Of a stretch of DNA of 64,000 nt, positions 19,148 through 28,015 are shown piece by piece (positions within the stretch are counted from its first letter, which is position 1; each line of letters starts with the position of its first letter). A program made the translations under genes and the position numbers. The stretch lies in the NCBI RefSeq assembly GCF_014280965.1, contig NZ_JACODZ010000002.1, forward strand, positions 310,001 through 374,000, in the 5' to 3' direction. The DNA is from Echinicola salinicaeni. GTDB lineage: Bacteria; Bacteroidota; Bacteroidia; Cytophagales; Cyclobacteriaceae. A model generated the notes under the pieces. The model saw nothing but the letters and a program-made list of their open reading frames with translations, ran no database searches and was not told the origin of the DNA.

Positions 19148-19741
19148 ATGACCTGTTTGATCGAAGATTTCCAATTGGTGGAGAGAATAAAAGCGCATGA
19201 TGAGGAAGCATTTCATCAACTGTACCTCCGCTATTCTGCTAAGATTTATAGAATTTCCAAGAAGATGGATATGAGTCATCATGATGCCGAAGAAATCGTG
19301 CAGGATGTCTTTTTATATCTTTGGAATAATAAGGAAAGACTGAATTCGAACCTGTCTATAAATGCTTTTATTTTTTCAATAGTTCGTTCCCTAGTAATCA
19401 AAAAGTCCCAAAAGAAGGCTAGGTTTGTGGCCTACCAAAAGTATGCCATACCATTAAATCAGGGGTATTCGACTGTTACTGAGGATGAAATTATATTTGA
19501 AGATTTATATGCCTTTGCCCTCCAAGCAATTGAAACCCTACCCGAGAAGCAAAAAGAAGTTTTTGTAATGAAAACAGAACAACATTTGAGTGCTGAAGAA
19601 ATAGCAAGTCAGTTAGATGTATCTGTTAGGACTGTGGAGAACCAAATATACCGGGCTACAAAATCATTGAGAAAACAGTTGGAAACCAAACATGGAGTGT
19701 CATATGGGGTCGTCATCATGTTTTCAGAATTTCTTTTATAA
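19148..19741 (+). CDS. ECF RNA polymerase sigma factor (sigma-70 family)
   Basis: 197 aa from ATG 19148. Region 2 motifs: AFHQLYLRYSAKIYRISKKM, DAEEIVQDVFLYLWNNKERL, AFIFSIVRSLVIKKSQKKAR. Region 4: ALQAIETLPEKQKEVFVMKT, EEIASQLDVSVRTVENQIYR. This matches the PUL-type ECF sigma factors of Bacteroidota. It opens the second locus; its FecR partner lies 534 bases downstream, again with a long non-coding spacer. It should direct transcription of susC/susD at 21.4-27 kb when released. Confidence 0.94.
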   Translation: MTCLIEDFQLVERIKAHDEEAFHQLYLRYSAKIYRISKKMDMSHHDAEEIVQDVFLYLWNNKERLNSNLSINAFIFSIVRSLVIKKSQKKARFVAYQKYAIPLNQGYSTVTEDEIIFEDLYAFALQAIETLPEKQKEVFVMKTEQHLSAEEIASQLDVSVRTVENQIYRATKSLRKQLETKHGVSYGVVIMFSEFLL

Positions 19742-20275
19742 ATTCAAGATTTCAATAAGAAGAAATAACAGCCTGGTATTGATAAAGCCGCGATCTATTA
19801 CAGCATAAATGTGGGCTTTTCCATTATAAAGAATCAAGTGATATGATATTATTAGTCACGATAGGTTATCAGGTGCCTAAGTCCAGATAAAGCCGTGTTT
19901 AACCCGTGTTTTAGCCGTGTTTCTTTTATACAAGCATTGGGTAAGTGTTATTTGGAAATTCATGTTTAAGTAGATCTGGTATCTTTTTAATTTTCTAATT
20001 CTAATTGTCCCTACTGTTGTGCCTTACAAGTTTTTTAGTAATCAGTTAAGATTGATACGGTTTGACTGCCTACAATAGGTTTACTGCTCCCAAAACGGTT
20101 ATTGAAAATAGTTGGAATTTTGGTGATATGGTTATGTAGTTTGTTTTTATTCGGTGTTTTGAACTTATATTTAGGTGTCCTTGTGAGGATTGATAAAAAA
20201 ATAATTGATTTTTTTTTAATGGTACGTGAGTATTTGACTTGACTTAAGGGTATATCCATTTGTAACACAATACAA
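19742..20275. other. sigma/anti-sigma spacer with phased repeats and a start-codon hairpin
   Basis: 534 bases with no believable ORF on either strand. It contains three CCGTGTTT copies spaced exactly 11 bases apart (19893-19922) and, at its right end, a perfect 12-bp hairpin running into the anti-sigma start codon (20253-20282). Confidence 0.6.
19893..19922. repeat. three CCGTGTTT repeats at 11-base spacing
   Basis: CCGTGTTT occurs at 19893-19900, 19904-19911 and 19915-19922. The 11-base period is about one helical turn, which would put the copies on the same DNA face. They may be operator half-sites or short tandem repeat decay; no protein can be named. Confidence 0.6.
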
Positions 20276-20282
20276 ATGGATA
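20253..20282 (+). promoter_or_regulatory. hairpin sequestering the FecR start codon
   Basis: TATCCATTTGTA (20253-20264) pairs perfectly over 12 bp with TACAAATGGATA (20271-20282) across a 6-nt loop. The start codon at 20276-20278 lies inside the 3' arm. In mRNA this would hide the ATG, so it may limit anti-sigma translation; as DNA it is a palindrome that could bind a dimeric regulator. Confidence 0.6.
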
Positions 20283-21292
20283 GAGAACGACAGCTAAAAG
20301 CATTTTACCAAGGGAATTTATCTAAAGAAGAGGCCAAAGATTTTTTGAAATGGTACCATTCCAAGGATGGTGAGAAATATATGTCCTCAAAACTCAAAGA
20401 AGAATGGGATGAGCGAGATCCAGTAATAGAGGATTATAGCTTATGGGATAAAGAAGTGTTGTTTAAAAAGATCAACACCAAAAAGGAAGGCAGTAATCAG
20501 TCTTTAAGGTCTCAACAAACCAAGTTAAAGACTGAGCGGAATTGGGGAGTAAGGATTGCGGCAAGCTTGGCAGTGATTTTTACCATTAGCCTACTGGCAT
20601 ATCAATATGTATTGGACCATAAAAAAAATCCGATAGAAACTCATGCAGTGGTTACAAAATCTAATCCTGCAGGTCAAAAATCCAAAATTATCCTGCCAGA
20701 TGGTACTAAAGTTTATTTGAATGCAGAGAGTACCATCCGGTACCAAAAGGGCTTTAAAACCAACCGTCAGGTAGAACTGGAGGGAGAAGCATATTTTGAT
20801 GTTTTTTCAGATAAGGAACATCCATTTAGTGTAAAGAGTAAAGGTTTGGTTACTGAAGCACTCGGTACCGCTTTTAATATTCAGGCATATAAAGATTCTC
20901 CTATTACAGAAGTAGCCCTTACACATGGAAAGGTGAGAGTAGAGGATATCTCGGGTAACAGGTCAGGTGAATTGATCCCCGGAGAGGCGATTATCAGTGA
21001 GGGAGCAGATAATGATTTCAGGAAAGAAAAGATTGATGTGGAAAAGGTCCTTTTATGGAAAGAAGGTATCCTACATTTTGATGATGATACTTTTGAGGAA
21101 GTAGTACGGACCTTGGAGCGCTGGTACAATGTCGAGATCCATATCGAAGGAGAATATGATAAAGGATTTTTATGCTCCGGTACTTTTGATAAAAATGAAT
21201 ATCTCGATAATGTTCTTAATATTCTGGGCCATTCCATTGGCTTTGATTATCAGATAGATAAAAGAAAAATAGAAATGAAATTCAACCCATAA
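20276..21292 (+). CDS. FecR-family anti-sigma factor
   Basis: 338 aa. The start MDRERQLKAFYQGNLSKEEA fits the family's usual N-terminal helix, and an in-frame stop lies shortly upstream, so ATG 20276 is the only reasonable start. A membrane helix covers about 92-110 (VRIAASLAVIFTISLLAYQY). The periplasmic FecR domain follows (KIILPDGTKVYLNAESTIRY, GEAYFDVFSDKEHPFSV, TEALGTAFNIQAYKDS), then a DUF4974-like tail (FDDDTFEEVVRTLERWYNVE). It should hold the sigma factor from 19148-19741 until the STN-SusC downstream signals ligand binding. Its start codon lies in a strong hairpin. Confidence 0.95.
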   Translation: MDRERQLKAFYQGNLSKEEAKDFLKWYHSKDGEKYMSSKLKEEWDERDPVIEDYSLWDKEVLFKKINTKKEGSNQSLRSQQTKLKTERNWGVRIAASLAVIFTISLLAYQYVLDHKKNPIETHAVVTKSNPAGQKSKIILPDGTKVYLNAESTIRYQKGFKTNRQVELEGEAYFDVFSDKEHPFSVKSKGLVTEALGTAFNIQAYKDSPITEVALTHGKVRVEDISGNRSGELIPGEAIISEGADNDFRKEKIDVEKVLLWKEGILHFDDDTFEEVVRTLERWYNVEIHIEGEYDKGFLCSGTFDKNEYLDNVLNILGHSIGFDYQIDKRKIEMKFNP

Positions 21293-21331
21293 ATAACCCA
21301 GCCTATGATACGATGAATCCAAAACGAAAGA

Positions 21332-21416
21332 GTCCGGGAATGTACTGGCATACGCTCCCGGACAAGAAATCAATCCAACGAAAGGCAACATATGGACTGG
21401 AACTCCAATTGCCTTT
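21332..21416 (+). promoter_or_regulatory. two consecutive hairpins in the susC leader
   Basis: GTCCGGGA (21332-21339) pairs with TCCCGGAC (21356-21363), and AAAGGCAA (21381-21388) pairs with TTGCCTTT (21409-21416) with an inner TGGA/TCCA pair. Both sit in the 155-base gap between the anti-sigma gene and susC. They may end most read-through from fecR, shape susC translation, or be an sRNA target; none of this is proven. Confidence 0.5.
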
Positions 21417-21447
21417 AAAACCTATGTTAAATTGATACACCCAAAAT

Positions 21448-24400
21448 ATGAAACAAAATTTAACCCAGAAAATTATTATGGTCTCAAAATATGCAGGCTA
21501 CTGTTTTATTTTCCTGACCTTGACCATGAGCTCTGTCCTAGCAGGCAGTTCATCCGCCCAGGTAAAGAGCATCGAGGAGGTGTTTATAGAACTGTCCAGT
21601 GATCAGAAAACTTTGGAAGAAGTGCTCGATCAGATAGAAGAAAATACCTCTTTCCATTTTTTCTATACGGATAGGAATGTCGATAGAAATCAGTCGGTAA
21701 GTATTTCCAATACAAAGGCATCAGTGGCTGAACATCTAAAGGAGATGGCGCTGAATCTTGGATTGGAATTTCGACAGGTCAATAACAGTATTAGTGTCAA
21801 GAAAATCAAAGAAAAAGGAGTAGTAATAACAAGTCCTCCAATTGAAATATTTAAAGAAATTACTGGTGTGGTAACTGATGAAGAAGGGGAGCCACTTCCT
21901 GGAGCTTCGGTATTGATTGAAGGAGAAGCAAACAAAGGTACGGTAACGGATATTGAAGGGAATTATTCCATCGATGTGGAAGAAGGTACGACCTTGATAT
22001 TTAGTTATATCGGTTTTGAAGCCAAGAAGGTGGTAGTAGGTAATCAAAGTAAGATTGATGTGGTATTAGCAGTGAATGCCGAATCATTGGAAGAAGTGGT
22101 GGTTGTGGGCTTTGGTGAGCAGAAAAAGATATCCTTGACCGGAGCGGTTTCTACTGTAAATACGGAAGACCTAAAATCAAACCCAACCTCAAGCTTGTCA
22201 AATGCGCTGGCCGGAAATGTACCTGGAGTTTTGGGTATGATGCAATCAGGTCAACCCGGGAAGAATATCTCAGAATTCTGGATTCGTGGTATATCCACTT
22301 TTGGTGGAGGGACCAATCCACTTGTATTGGTGGATAATATTGAAAGGGATTTGAATGAGCTTAATATCGAAGATATCAAATCCATTACTGTATTAAAAGA
22401 TGCTGCGGAGACAGCCATGTATGGTTCTAGAGGAGCGAATGGTGTGATTTTGATTACTACCAAGAGAGGTAGCGCAGGAAAAATAGAGGTTAATTTTAAA
22501 GATGAATTTATATATAACACCCGTACTATAACACCAGAGTTTGAAGATGGAGTGACCTATGCAAAACTTTTAAATGAAGCTAGGGTTACGCGTAACCATG
22601 CGCCTATTTATCAACCAGAGGAATTGGAAATTTTGCGTCTTGGATTAGATCCCGATTTATATCCAAATGTTGACTGGCAGGACTTACTATTGAAAGATGG
22701 TGCAATGACCTACCGAGCCAATTTGAATATGAGTGGTGGTGGACCGACTTCACGTTATTATGCTTCTGCCAGTTATATCGATGAAGGAGGGATGTATGAA
22801 ATCGATGAGTCTTTAAAGGACGATTATAATACCAATGCCAATTATAAACGTTGGAATTACCGATTGAATGCAGATTTTAATCTTACTGAAACCACAGAAG
22901 TGAAAGTGGGTGTTGCAGGATCCCTAAGTAAGCGAAACAGTCCAGGTCTGGGTGATGTTGATTTCTGGGGAGCATTTTTTGGTTATTCACCTATTCGTAC
23001 TCCTGTTTTGTATTCTAATGGTTATGTCCCTGCAGTGGGGACAGGAAATCAGACCAACCCATGGGTGATGGCCACCCAAACAGGTTTCAATGAAAATTGG
23101 GTCAATAGGGTACAGACCAATGTTACAGTTGAGCAGGACTTGAATTTTGTTACGAAAGGCCTTCGTATGAGGGGAATTGTAGGCTACGATACGCGAAACA
23201 GTAATAATATTCAGCGTCGTAAATGGCCTGAGCAATGGCGTGCTGATCGTGCCCGTGATATCAACGGAGATTTGGTGTTTACCCATATTTCCAATCCTAG
23301 TGAAATGCAACAGTCCAGTAGTTCTTCTGGTAATAGACTTGAATTTTTTGACTTGATGTTCAATTATGATAAGAGCATCGGAGACCATCATATAGGCGCG
23401 GCTACTAGGTTGACTAGGGATGCTTATGTGCAGACAGTCAATATAGGAGGTGATATCAAAAATGGTATTGCCCGAAGAAATCAAGCGCTATCCGGTCGCC
23501 TTTTATATAATTGGAAATACAGATATTTCGCCAATTTAAACTTTGGATATACTGGATCTGAGAATTTTGCACCCGGCCAACAGTATGGGTTCTTCCCCGC
23601 AATTTCATTTGGTTGGAATGTGGCAGATGAGTCGTTTGTTAAAAATAACATTAGTTGGTTGAATCTGTTCAAGATCCGCTACTCTTATGGAAAGGCTGGT
23701 AATGACCAATTAATGGGTGGAGAACGTTTCCCTTATTTGTATACTATTTCAGAAATTTTTGATGAAGATGGTGATCCTGCTGGAGGATATCAGTGGGCTG
23801 ATTATGGCTTTGACCGGTATTTTGGAGGTATGAGGTACTCACAGGTGGCCTCGCCTTATGTAACTTGGGAAGTAGCGACAAAACAAAACCTAGGTTTTGA
23901 TATCGAAACCAATAGTATTACTGCTAACCTTGATTTCTTTGATGAAGAGCGGACTGGTATCTATATGGCAAGACAGTTTTTGCCTGCAATGGTAGGATTG
24001 GAAAGTACTCCAAGGGCCAATGTGGGCATTGTAAAGTCTCGCGGTTTTGATGGACGCTTCAAGTTCATTAAGCGAATAGGAAAGGTAACCTTGACTACTA
24101 GAAGTAATATCACTTATAGCAAAAATGAAATTGTAGAAAGGGATGAGGAGAATAATGTTTATGGTTATCAGAATCAAGAAGGCTACCGTGTAGGTCAGTC
24201 AAGAGGTTTGGTGGCTTTGGGTCTCTTTAAGGATTATGATGATATCAGAAATAGTCCTACGCAAACTTTTGGAACTTATCAACCTGGAGATATTAAGTAT
24301 AAAGATGTCAATGGTGATGGAGTGATCAATGATGGAGACCGCGTTGCCATTGGTGCTACCAGAAGACCAAACTTGATTTACGGATTGGGTGCATCGGCCC

Positions 24401-24876
24401 AATGGAAGGGATTCAGTCTTGGTATTCATTTCCAAGGAGCAGGTAAATCAACTTTCTCTACTTTTGGAAAAACAGTTTATGCCTTCAGTGAAGGAGAGTG
24501 GGGACAAGTCATGAAAGGAGTGATGGGTGACAATCGTTGGATTGATTCAGATATATCAGAGGATCCATCTACAGAAGATCCAAACGCCTCATATCCCCGT
24601 TTAAGCTTTGGTCCAAACCCTAATAATTTCAGGGAATCTACTTTTTGGCTACGCGATGGGAGATATCTTCGTCTAAAGACATTGGATTTTGGCTATAGTT
24701 TACCCAAACATTTGACCAGACTGGTGAGGGCCAAGAATATCCGATTGTTTGTGGTTGGAACGAATCTGTTCACTTGGTCAAGGTTCAAACTTTGGGACCC
24801 GGAATTGGCCACACCTAGGGGAGAAGACTACCCTCCTGCAAAATCTTTCACCTTGGGTATTAATGTTAACCTGTAA
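21448..24876 (+). CDS. SusC-like TonB-dependent outer-membrane transporter with STN domain
   Basis: 1142 aa. A signal peptide covers about 1-38. The STN domain at about 42-120 (FIELSSDQKTLEEVLDQIEE, FHFFYTDRNVDRNQSVSI) is followed by a CarboxypepD_reg-like domain (ITGVVTDEEGEPLPGASVLI). Then come the plug (LEEVVVVGFGEQKKISLTGA, GISTFGGGTNPLVLVDNIE) and the barrel, ending FTLGINVNL. The STN domain links it to the ECF/FecR pair upstream. SusD begins 11 bases after its stop. The cargo is unknown because no classical glycoside hydrolase lies in this locus. Confidence 0.96.
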   Translation: MKQNLTQKIIMVSKYAGYCFIFLTLTMSSVLAGSSSAQVKSIEEVFIELSSDQKTLEEVLDQIEENTSFHFFYTDRNVDRNQSVSISNTKASVAEHLKEMALNLGLEFRQVNNSISVKKIKEKGVVITSPPIEIFKEITGVVTDEEGEPLPGASVLIEGEANKGTVTDIEGNYSIDVEEGTTLIFSYIGFEAKKVVVGNQSKIDVVLAVNAESLEEVVVVGFGEQKKISLTGAVSTVNTEDLKSNPTSSLSNALAGNVPGVLGMMQSGQPGKNISEFWIRGISTFGGGTNPLVLVDNIERDLNELNIEDIKSITVLKDAAETAMYGSRGANGVILITTKRGSAGKIEVNFKDEFIYNTRTITPEFEDGVTYAKLLNEARVTRNHAPIYQPEELEILRLGLDPDLYPNVDWQDLLLKDGAMTYRANLNMSGGGPTSRYYASASYIDEGGMYEIDESLKDDYNTNANYKRWNYRLNADFNLTETTEVKVGVAGSLSKRNSPGLGDVDFWGAFFGYSPIRTPVLYSNGYVPAVGTGNQTNPWVMATQTGFNENWVNRVQTNVTVEQDLNFVTKGLRMRGIVGYDTRNSNNIQRRKWPEQWRADRARDINGDLVFTHISNPSEMQQSSSSSGNRLEFFDLMFNYDKSIGDHHIGAATRLTRDAYVQTVNIGGDIKNGIARRNQALSGRLLYNWKYRYFANLNFGYTGSENFAPGQQYGFFPAISFGWNVADESFVKNNISWLNLFKIRYSYGKAGNDQLMGGERFPYLYTISEIFDEDGDPAGGYQWADYGFDRYFGGMRYSQVASPYVTWEVATKQNLGFDIETNSITANLDFFDEERTGIYMARQFLPAMVGLESTPRANVGIVKSRGFDGRFKFIKRIGKVTLTTRSNITYSKNEIVERDEENNVYGYQNQEGYRVGQSRGLVALGLFKDYDDIRNSPTQTFGTYQPGDIKYKDVNGDGVINDGDRVAIGATRRPNLIYGLGASAQWKGFSLGIHFQGAGKSTFSTFGKTVYAFSEGEWGQVMKGVMGDNRWIDSDISEDPSTEDPNASYPRLSFGPNPNNFRESTFWLRDGRYLRLKTLDFGYSLPKHLTRLVRAKNIRLFVVGTNLFTWSRFKLWDPELATPRGEDYPPAKSFTLGINVNL

Positions 24877-24887
24877 AAAGAGAAGAG

Positions 24888-26942
24888 ATGAATTTGAAGA
24901 GTATATATATATTAATATCGTTTGTGTGCATGGGCTTAATTTCTTCCTGTGCAGGCGACTATTTGGATTCCAGTCAATATTTTAAAGACAGACTTACAGA
25001 AGAGAAGGTATTCCAAAGCAAGATCTATTCGGAAGAATGGCTAGCGAATGTATTTGAGGAGCTAAAAGGAATCAATGCTGATGTAGCCAGTAAAGGAGTG
25101 ACCCCTCATAATTTTGCGGATGGGATGTACTATGGAGATAGGGACAGTGAATATGACCCATCTAAAAATGAGTTGTCCTACAATATGTTCAAGATGGGGC
25201 AATATTCTGAAAATGATAAGCAGGGAACATGGACACGATGCTATAGAGGAATTCGAAATGCATCTACTTTCATTCATAATATTGATATGAATTTAGAGCT
25301 GTCACGGGTAGAAATAGAAGATTACAAGGGGCAGGCTCGCTTTGCTAGAGCTTATTTATATTGGTTATTACTTCGCAAATATGGTCCGATTCCATTATTG
25401 CCTGATGAAGGGTTGGATTATACAGATAGCTATGATGAGTTGGCTGTCCCAAGAAGTAGCTATGAAGCATGTGCTGAGTTTATCAGTGATGAAATGTTAA
25501 TGGCAGCAAAGGAAATGGAGGCACGAGGAATGGTACGTGGACAGGATGGATCAGCCCGTCCTTCAGTGGGAGCAGCCTTGGCTACCCGTGCCAAAGCATT
25601 GATCTATGCGGCAAGTCCACTAGCAAATGGAAATAATACAGATTTTGCGGCTCGATTGGTTGATGATCAAGGAGAACGACTGCTTTCTTCAGATTATCAA
25701 GAAGAGAAATGGGCAAGAGCAGCTGCGGCAGCCAGAGATGTAATTGAGCTTGGTGTATACGAACTGTATACTGTACCTGTACAGGAAACAGGAGAAGACG
25801 CTACTGTTATTCCTCCATATGATGAAGATTTCTCAGATAAGAGCTGGCCGGAGGGCTGGGCAAATATTGATCCGGCAAAATCATATGCCAGGGTTTTTGA
25901 TGGCACTTTATTACCGTCAGGTAATCCGGAATTGATTTTTACTAGGGGTAACAACCAAGATGGAGAAAGTATCCGAGCGATGGTTGCCCATCAGTTGCCG
26001 CGTTCAGCTACTGGATGGAATACCCACGGGTTGACACAAAAAGTGGTAGATGCCTATGCGATGAATGATGGTTCGGATGTACCGGGTAGAGATAAAGAGA
26101 TTGGTCGAGGAGATGGTTCCGAACGTGTGAGTGGTTATGTGACCCAAGAGGATTATGATGCTGGAAAGTACAGGCCACTAAGACCGGGCGTTTCTTTGCA
26201 GTATGCTAACCGTGAACCTAGATTCTATGCTTCGGTAGCTTATAATGGCAGTTTTTGGACGCTTTTGAATGAGTCTCAAGAAAGAAATCGTAATCAACAA
26301 GTATTCTACTACCGTGATAACCCTAGAGGAAATGGCTTTAATTCATCCAATGCCTACTGGCTAAGAACAGGTTTTGGCATGAAGAAATATGTCCATCCAA
26401 GTGATACCTATGAGGGTGGAAGCATGGGGAATATCGTTCCTAAAGCTGAGCCTGCCATTCGATATCCAGATATATTACTTATGTATGCAGAAGCATTGAA
26501 TGAGCTTGATGGGGCCTATAATATTCCATCATGGAATGGCGGAAGTTATAGTATCTCTAGGGATATTGCTGAGATGCAAAGAGGCATTCATCCTGTGCGT
26601 ATCCGCGCTGGTGTGCCTGACTATCCTGCCAGTGCATACAGCGATAAGGACGAGTTAAGAAAAAGGTTGAAGCGTGAACGGTTTATTGAGCTTTTGGGAG
26701 AAGGGCAACGCTATTATGACTTACGTCGTTGGATGGATGCTCCTGTGGAGGAATCATTGCCAATCTATGGTTGCAATGTCCTTATGAATGAAAATGAAAG
26801 GGACCTTTTTCATCAACCTGTAGCGATTTGGGCACTTGAAACCACTTTTGCTGATAAGATGTGGTTCTGGCCGATTAGCCATACAGAGCTGAAGCGGAAC
26901 AACCGACTTACACAGAATCCAGGATGGACTTATAACGATTAA
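24888..26942 (+). CDS. SusD/RagB-family surface lipoprotein, large variant
   Basis: 684 aa, longer than the common 500-600. Lipoprotein signal with Cys21 (MGLISSCAGDYLD). SusD hallmarks: YKGQARFARAYLYWLLLRKY, the TPR-like half with VGAALATRAKALIYAASPLA, RYPDILLMYAEALNELDG, and the C-terminal LKRERFIELLGEGQRYYDLR followed by KMWFWPISHTELKRN. It should form the lid of the SusC encoded just before it. The extra length lies mostly in the middle loops (about 270-480), where SusD homologues vary with ligand. Confidence 0.94.
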   Translation: MNLKSIYILISFVCMGLISSCAGDYLDSSQYFKDRLTEEKVFQSKIYSEEWLANVFEELKGINADVASKGVTPHNFADGMYYGDRDSEYDPSKNELSYNMFKMGQYSENDKQGTWTRCYRGIRNASTFIHNIDMNLELSRVEIEDYKGQARFARAYLYWLLLRKYGPIPLLPDEGLDYTDSYDELAVPRSSYEACAEFISDEMLMAAKEMEARGMVRGQDGSARPSVGAALATRAKALIYAASPLANGNNTDFAARLVDDQGERLLSSDYQEEKWARAAAAARDVIELGVYELYTVPVQETGEDATVIPPYDEDFSDKSWPEGWANIDPAKSYARVFDGTLLPSGNPELIFTRGNNQDGESIRAMVAHQLPRSATGWNTHGLTQKVVDAYAMNDGSDVPGRDKEIGRGDGSERVSGYVTQEDYDAGKYRPLRPGVSLQYANREPRFYASVAYNGSFWTLLNESQERNRNQQVFYYRDNPRGNGFNSSNAYWLRTGFGMKKYVHPSDTYEGGSMGNIVPKAEPAIRYPDILLMYAEALNELDGAYNIPSWNGGSYSISRDIAEMQRGIHPVRIRAGVPDYPASAYSDKDELRKRLKRERFIELLGEGQRYYDLRRWMDAPVEESLPIYGCNVLMNENERDLFHQPVAIWALETTFADKMWFWPISHTELKRNNRLTQNPGWTYND

Positions 26943-26958
26943 TTTAAAAAGCATTATC

Positions 26959-27942
26959 ATGAATAAATCATATATGTCATTTCTTCTGTTCTCACTGCTT
27001 ATAATCTGCAGCTCGTGCAATGACGAGTGGACTGAAGAACAATTTGAAAACTTTATATCATTTAAAGCTCCTTTGAACAATGAGGGGGTATGTGATATTT
27101 ATATCCGTTATAAGGGTGAGGAAAAGACCACCTTCCAACAACCTTTGATAGTCAGTGGGTCTACTACCAATAGTAAAGACAGAACTGTGCACGTAGCCGT
27201 TGATTCTGATACCTTGGAGGTATTGAACTATGAGCATTTCCAAAATCGTGAGGATTTTTATTATAGGGAATTGAACAGTGAATACTTTTCTATTCCATCC
27301 ACTGTGGATATTAAAGCTGGAGAAAATACCGCATTAATGGCCATCGATTTTACCTTAAAAGATATCGATATGGTAGACAAGTGGGTGCTTCCTTTAAATA
27401 TTGAGGACGATCCTTCGAATAGTTATATACCTAACCCGAGGAAATATTACCGAAAGGCCATTTTACGTATTCACCCATTCAATGATTATTCAGGTACCTA
27501 CAGTGGTACAGCTTTGAAAACAACCATGGAGGGATATGAAGACGAAACGCCAATTGTAAAGGAGGAAATACGTGGGTATGTGGTGGACGAAAATACGATT
27601 TTCTTCTATGCAGGTAATATTGATGAGGATCGTCAAGATCGCCGAAACTATAAAGTCTATGCTACTTTCAATACAAATGGGGGAGTGACTTTCCATTCGG
27701 ATAATCCTGATATGAAGTTTCAGGTCAATAAAGATGCCAGTTATACCATCACAGAGCAGATGGATGATGTGCGTCCATATCTTTTGCACCGTTATATCAC
27801 CATCAATAATATAGATTACCAATTTTCAGATTACACCATGGTGCCCAATGTCGATATCAATTATAAGGTGACGGGTTCATTGATTTTACAGCGTCAATTA
27901 AATACCCAAATCCCTGATGAAGACCAGGCCATCGAATGGTAA
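26959..27942 (+). CDS. DUF1735/DUF4973-like PUL lipoprotein
   Basis: 327 aa; lipoprotein signal (MNKSYMSFLLFSLLIICSSC, Cys20). The N-terminal half reads like the BT_3987/DUF1735-type immunoglobulin-like domain (TVHVAVDSDTLEVLNYEH, FSIPSTVDIKAGENTALMAI). The second half is a calycin-like segment (IHPFNDYSGTYSGTALKTTM, YKVYATFNTNGGVTFHSDNP), as in proteins often called DUF4973. Such proteins sit between SusD and an IPT/TIG lipoprotein in many Bacteroidota loci and are thought to be surface glycan-binding accessories. Only 16 bases separate it from susD. Exact family name is from memory. Confidence 0.75.
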   Translation: MNKSYMSFLLFSLLIICSSCNDEWTEEQFENFISFKAPLNNEGVCDIYIRYKGEEKTTFQQPLIVSGSTTNSKDRTVHVAVDSDTLEVLNYEHFQNREDFYYRELNSEYFSIPSTVDIKAGENTALMAIDFTLKDIDMVDKWVLPLNIEDDPSNSYIPNPRKYYRKAILRIHPFNDYSGTYSGTALKTTMEGYEDETPIVKEEIRGYVVDENTIFFYAGNIDEDRQDRRNYKVYATFNTNGGVTFHSDNPDMKFQVNKDASYTITEQMDDVRPYLLHRYITINNIDYQFSDYTMVPNVDINYKVTGSLILQRQLNTQIPDEDQAIEW

Positions 27943-28015
27943 TAAAGCACAGCAGCGATACGGTTGAAATTGGGCTTGTACCCAAAAAGTATTGTGAACT
28001 TTAAATCTAAAAATT

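Noticed and set aside
19893-19922. Short CRISPR-like array
   Set aside because: Repeat unit of 8 bases with 3-base spacers is far too short; no cas genes in the window.
20035-20268. 77-aa reverse-strand frame in the sigma/anti-sigma spacer
   Set aside because: Low-complexity, Lys/Ile-rich translation of AT-rich DNA; no support.
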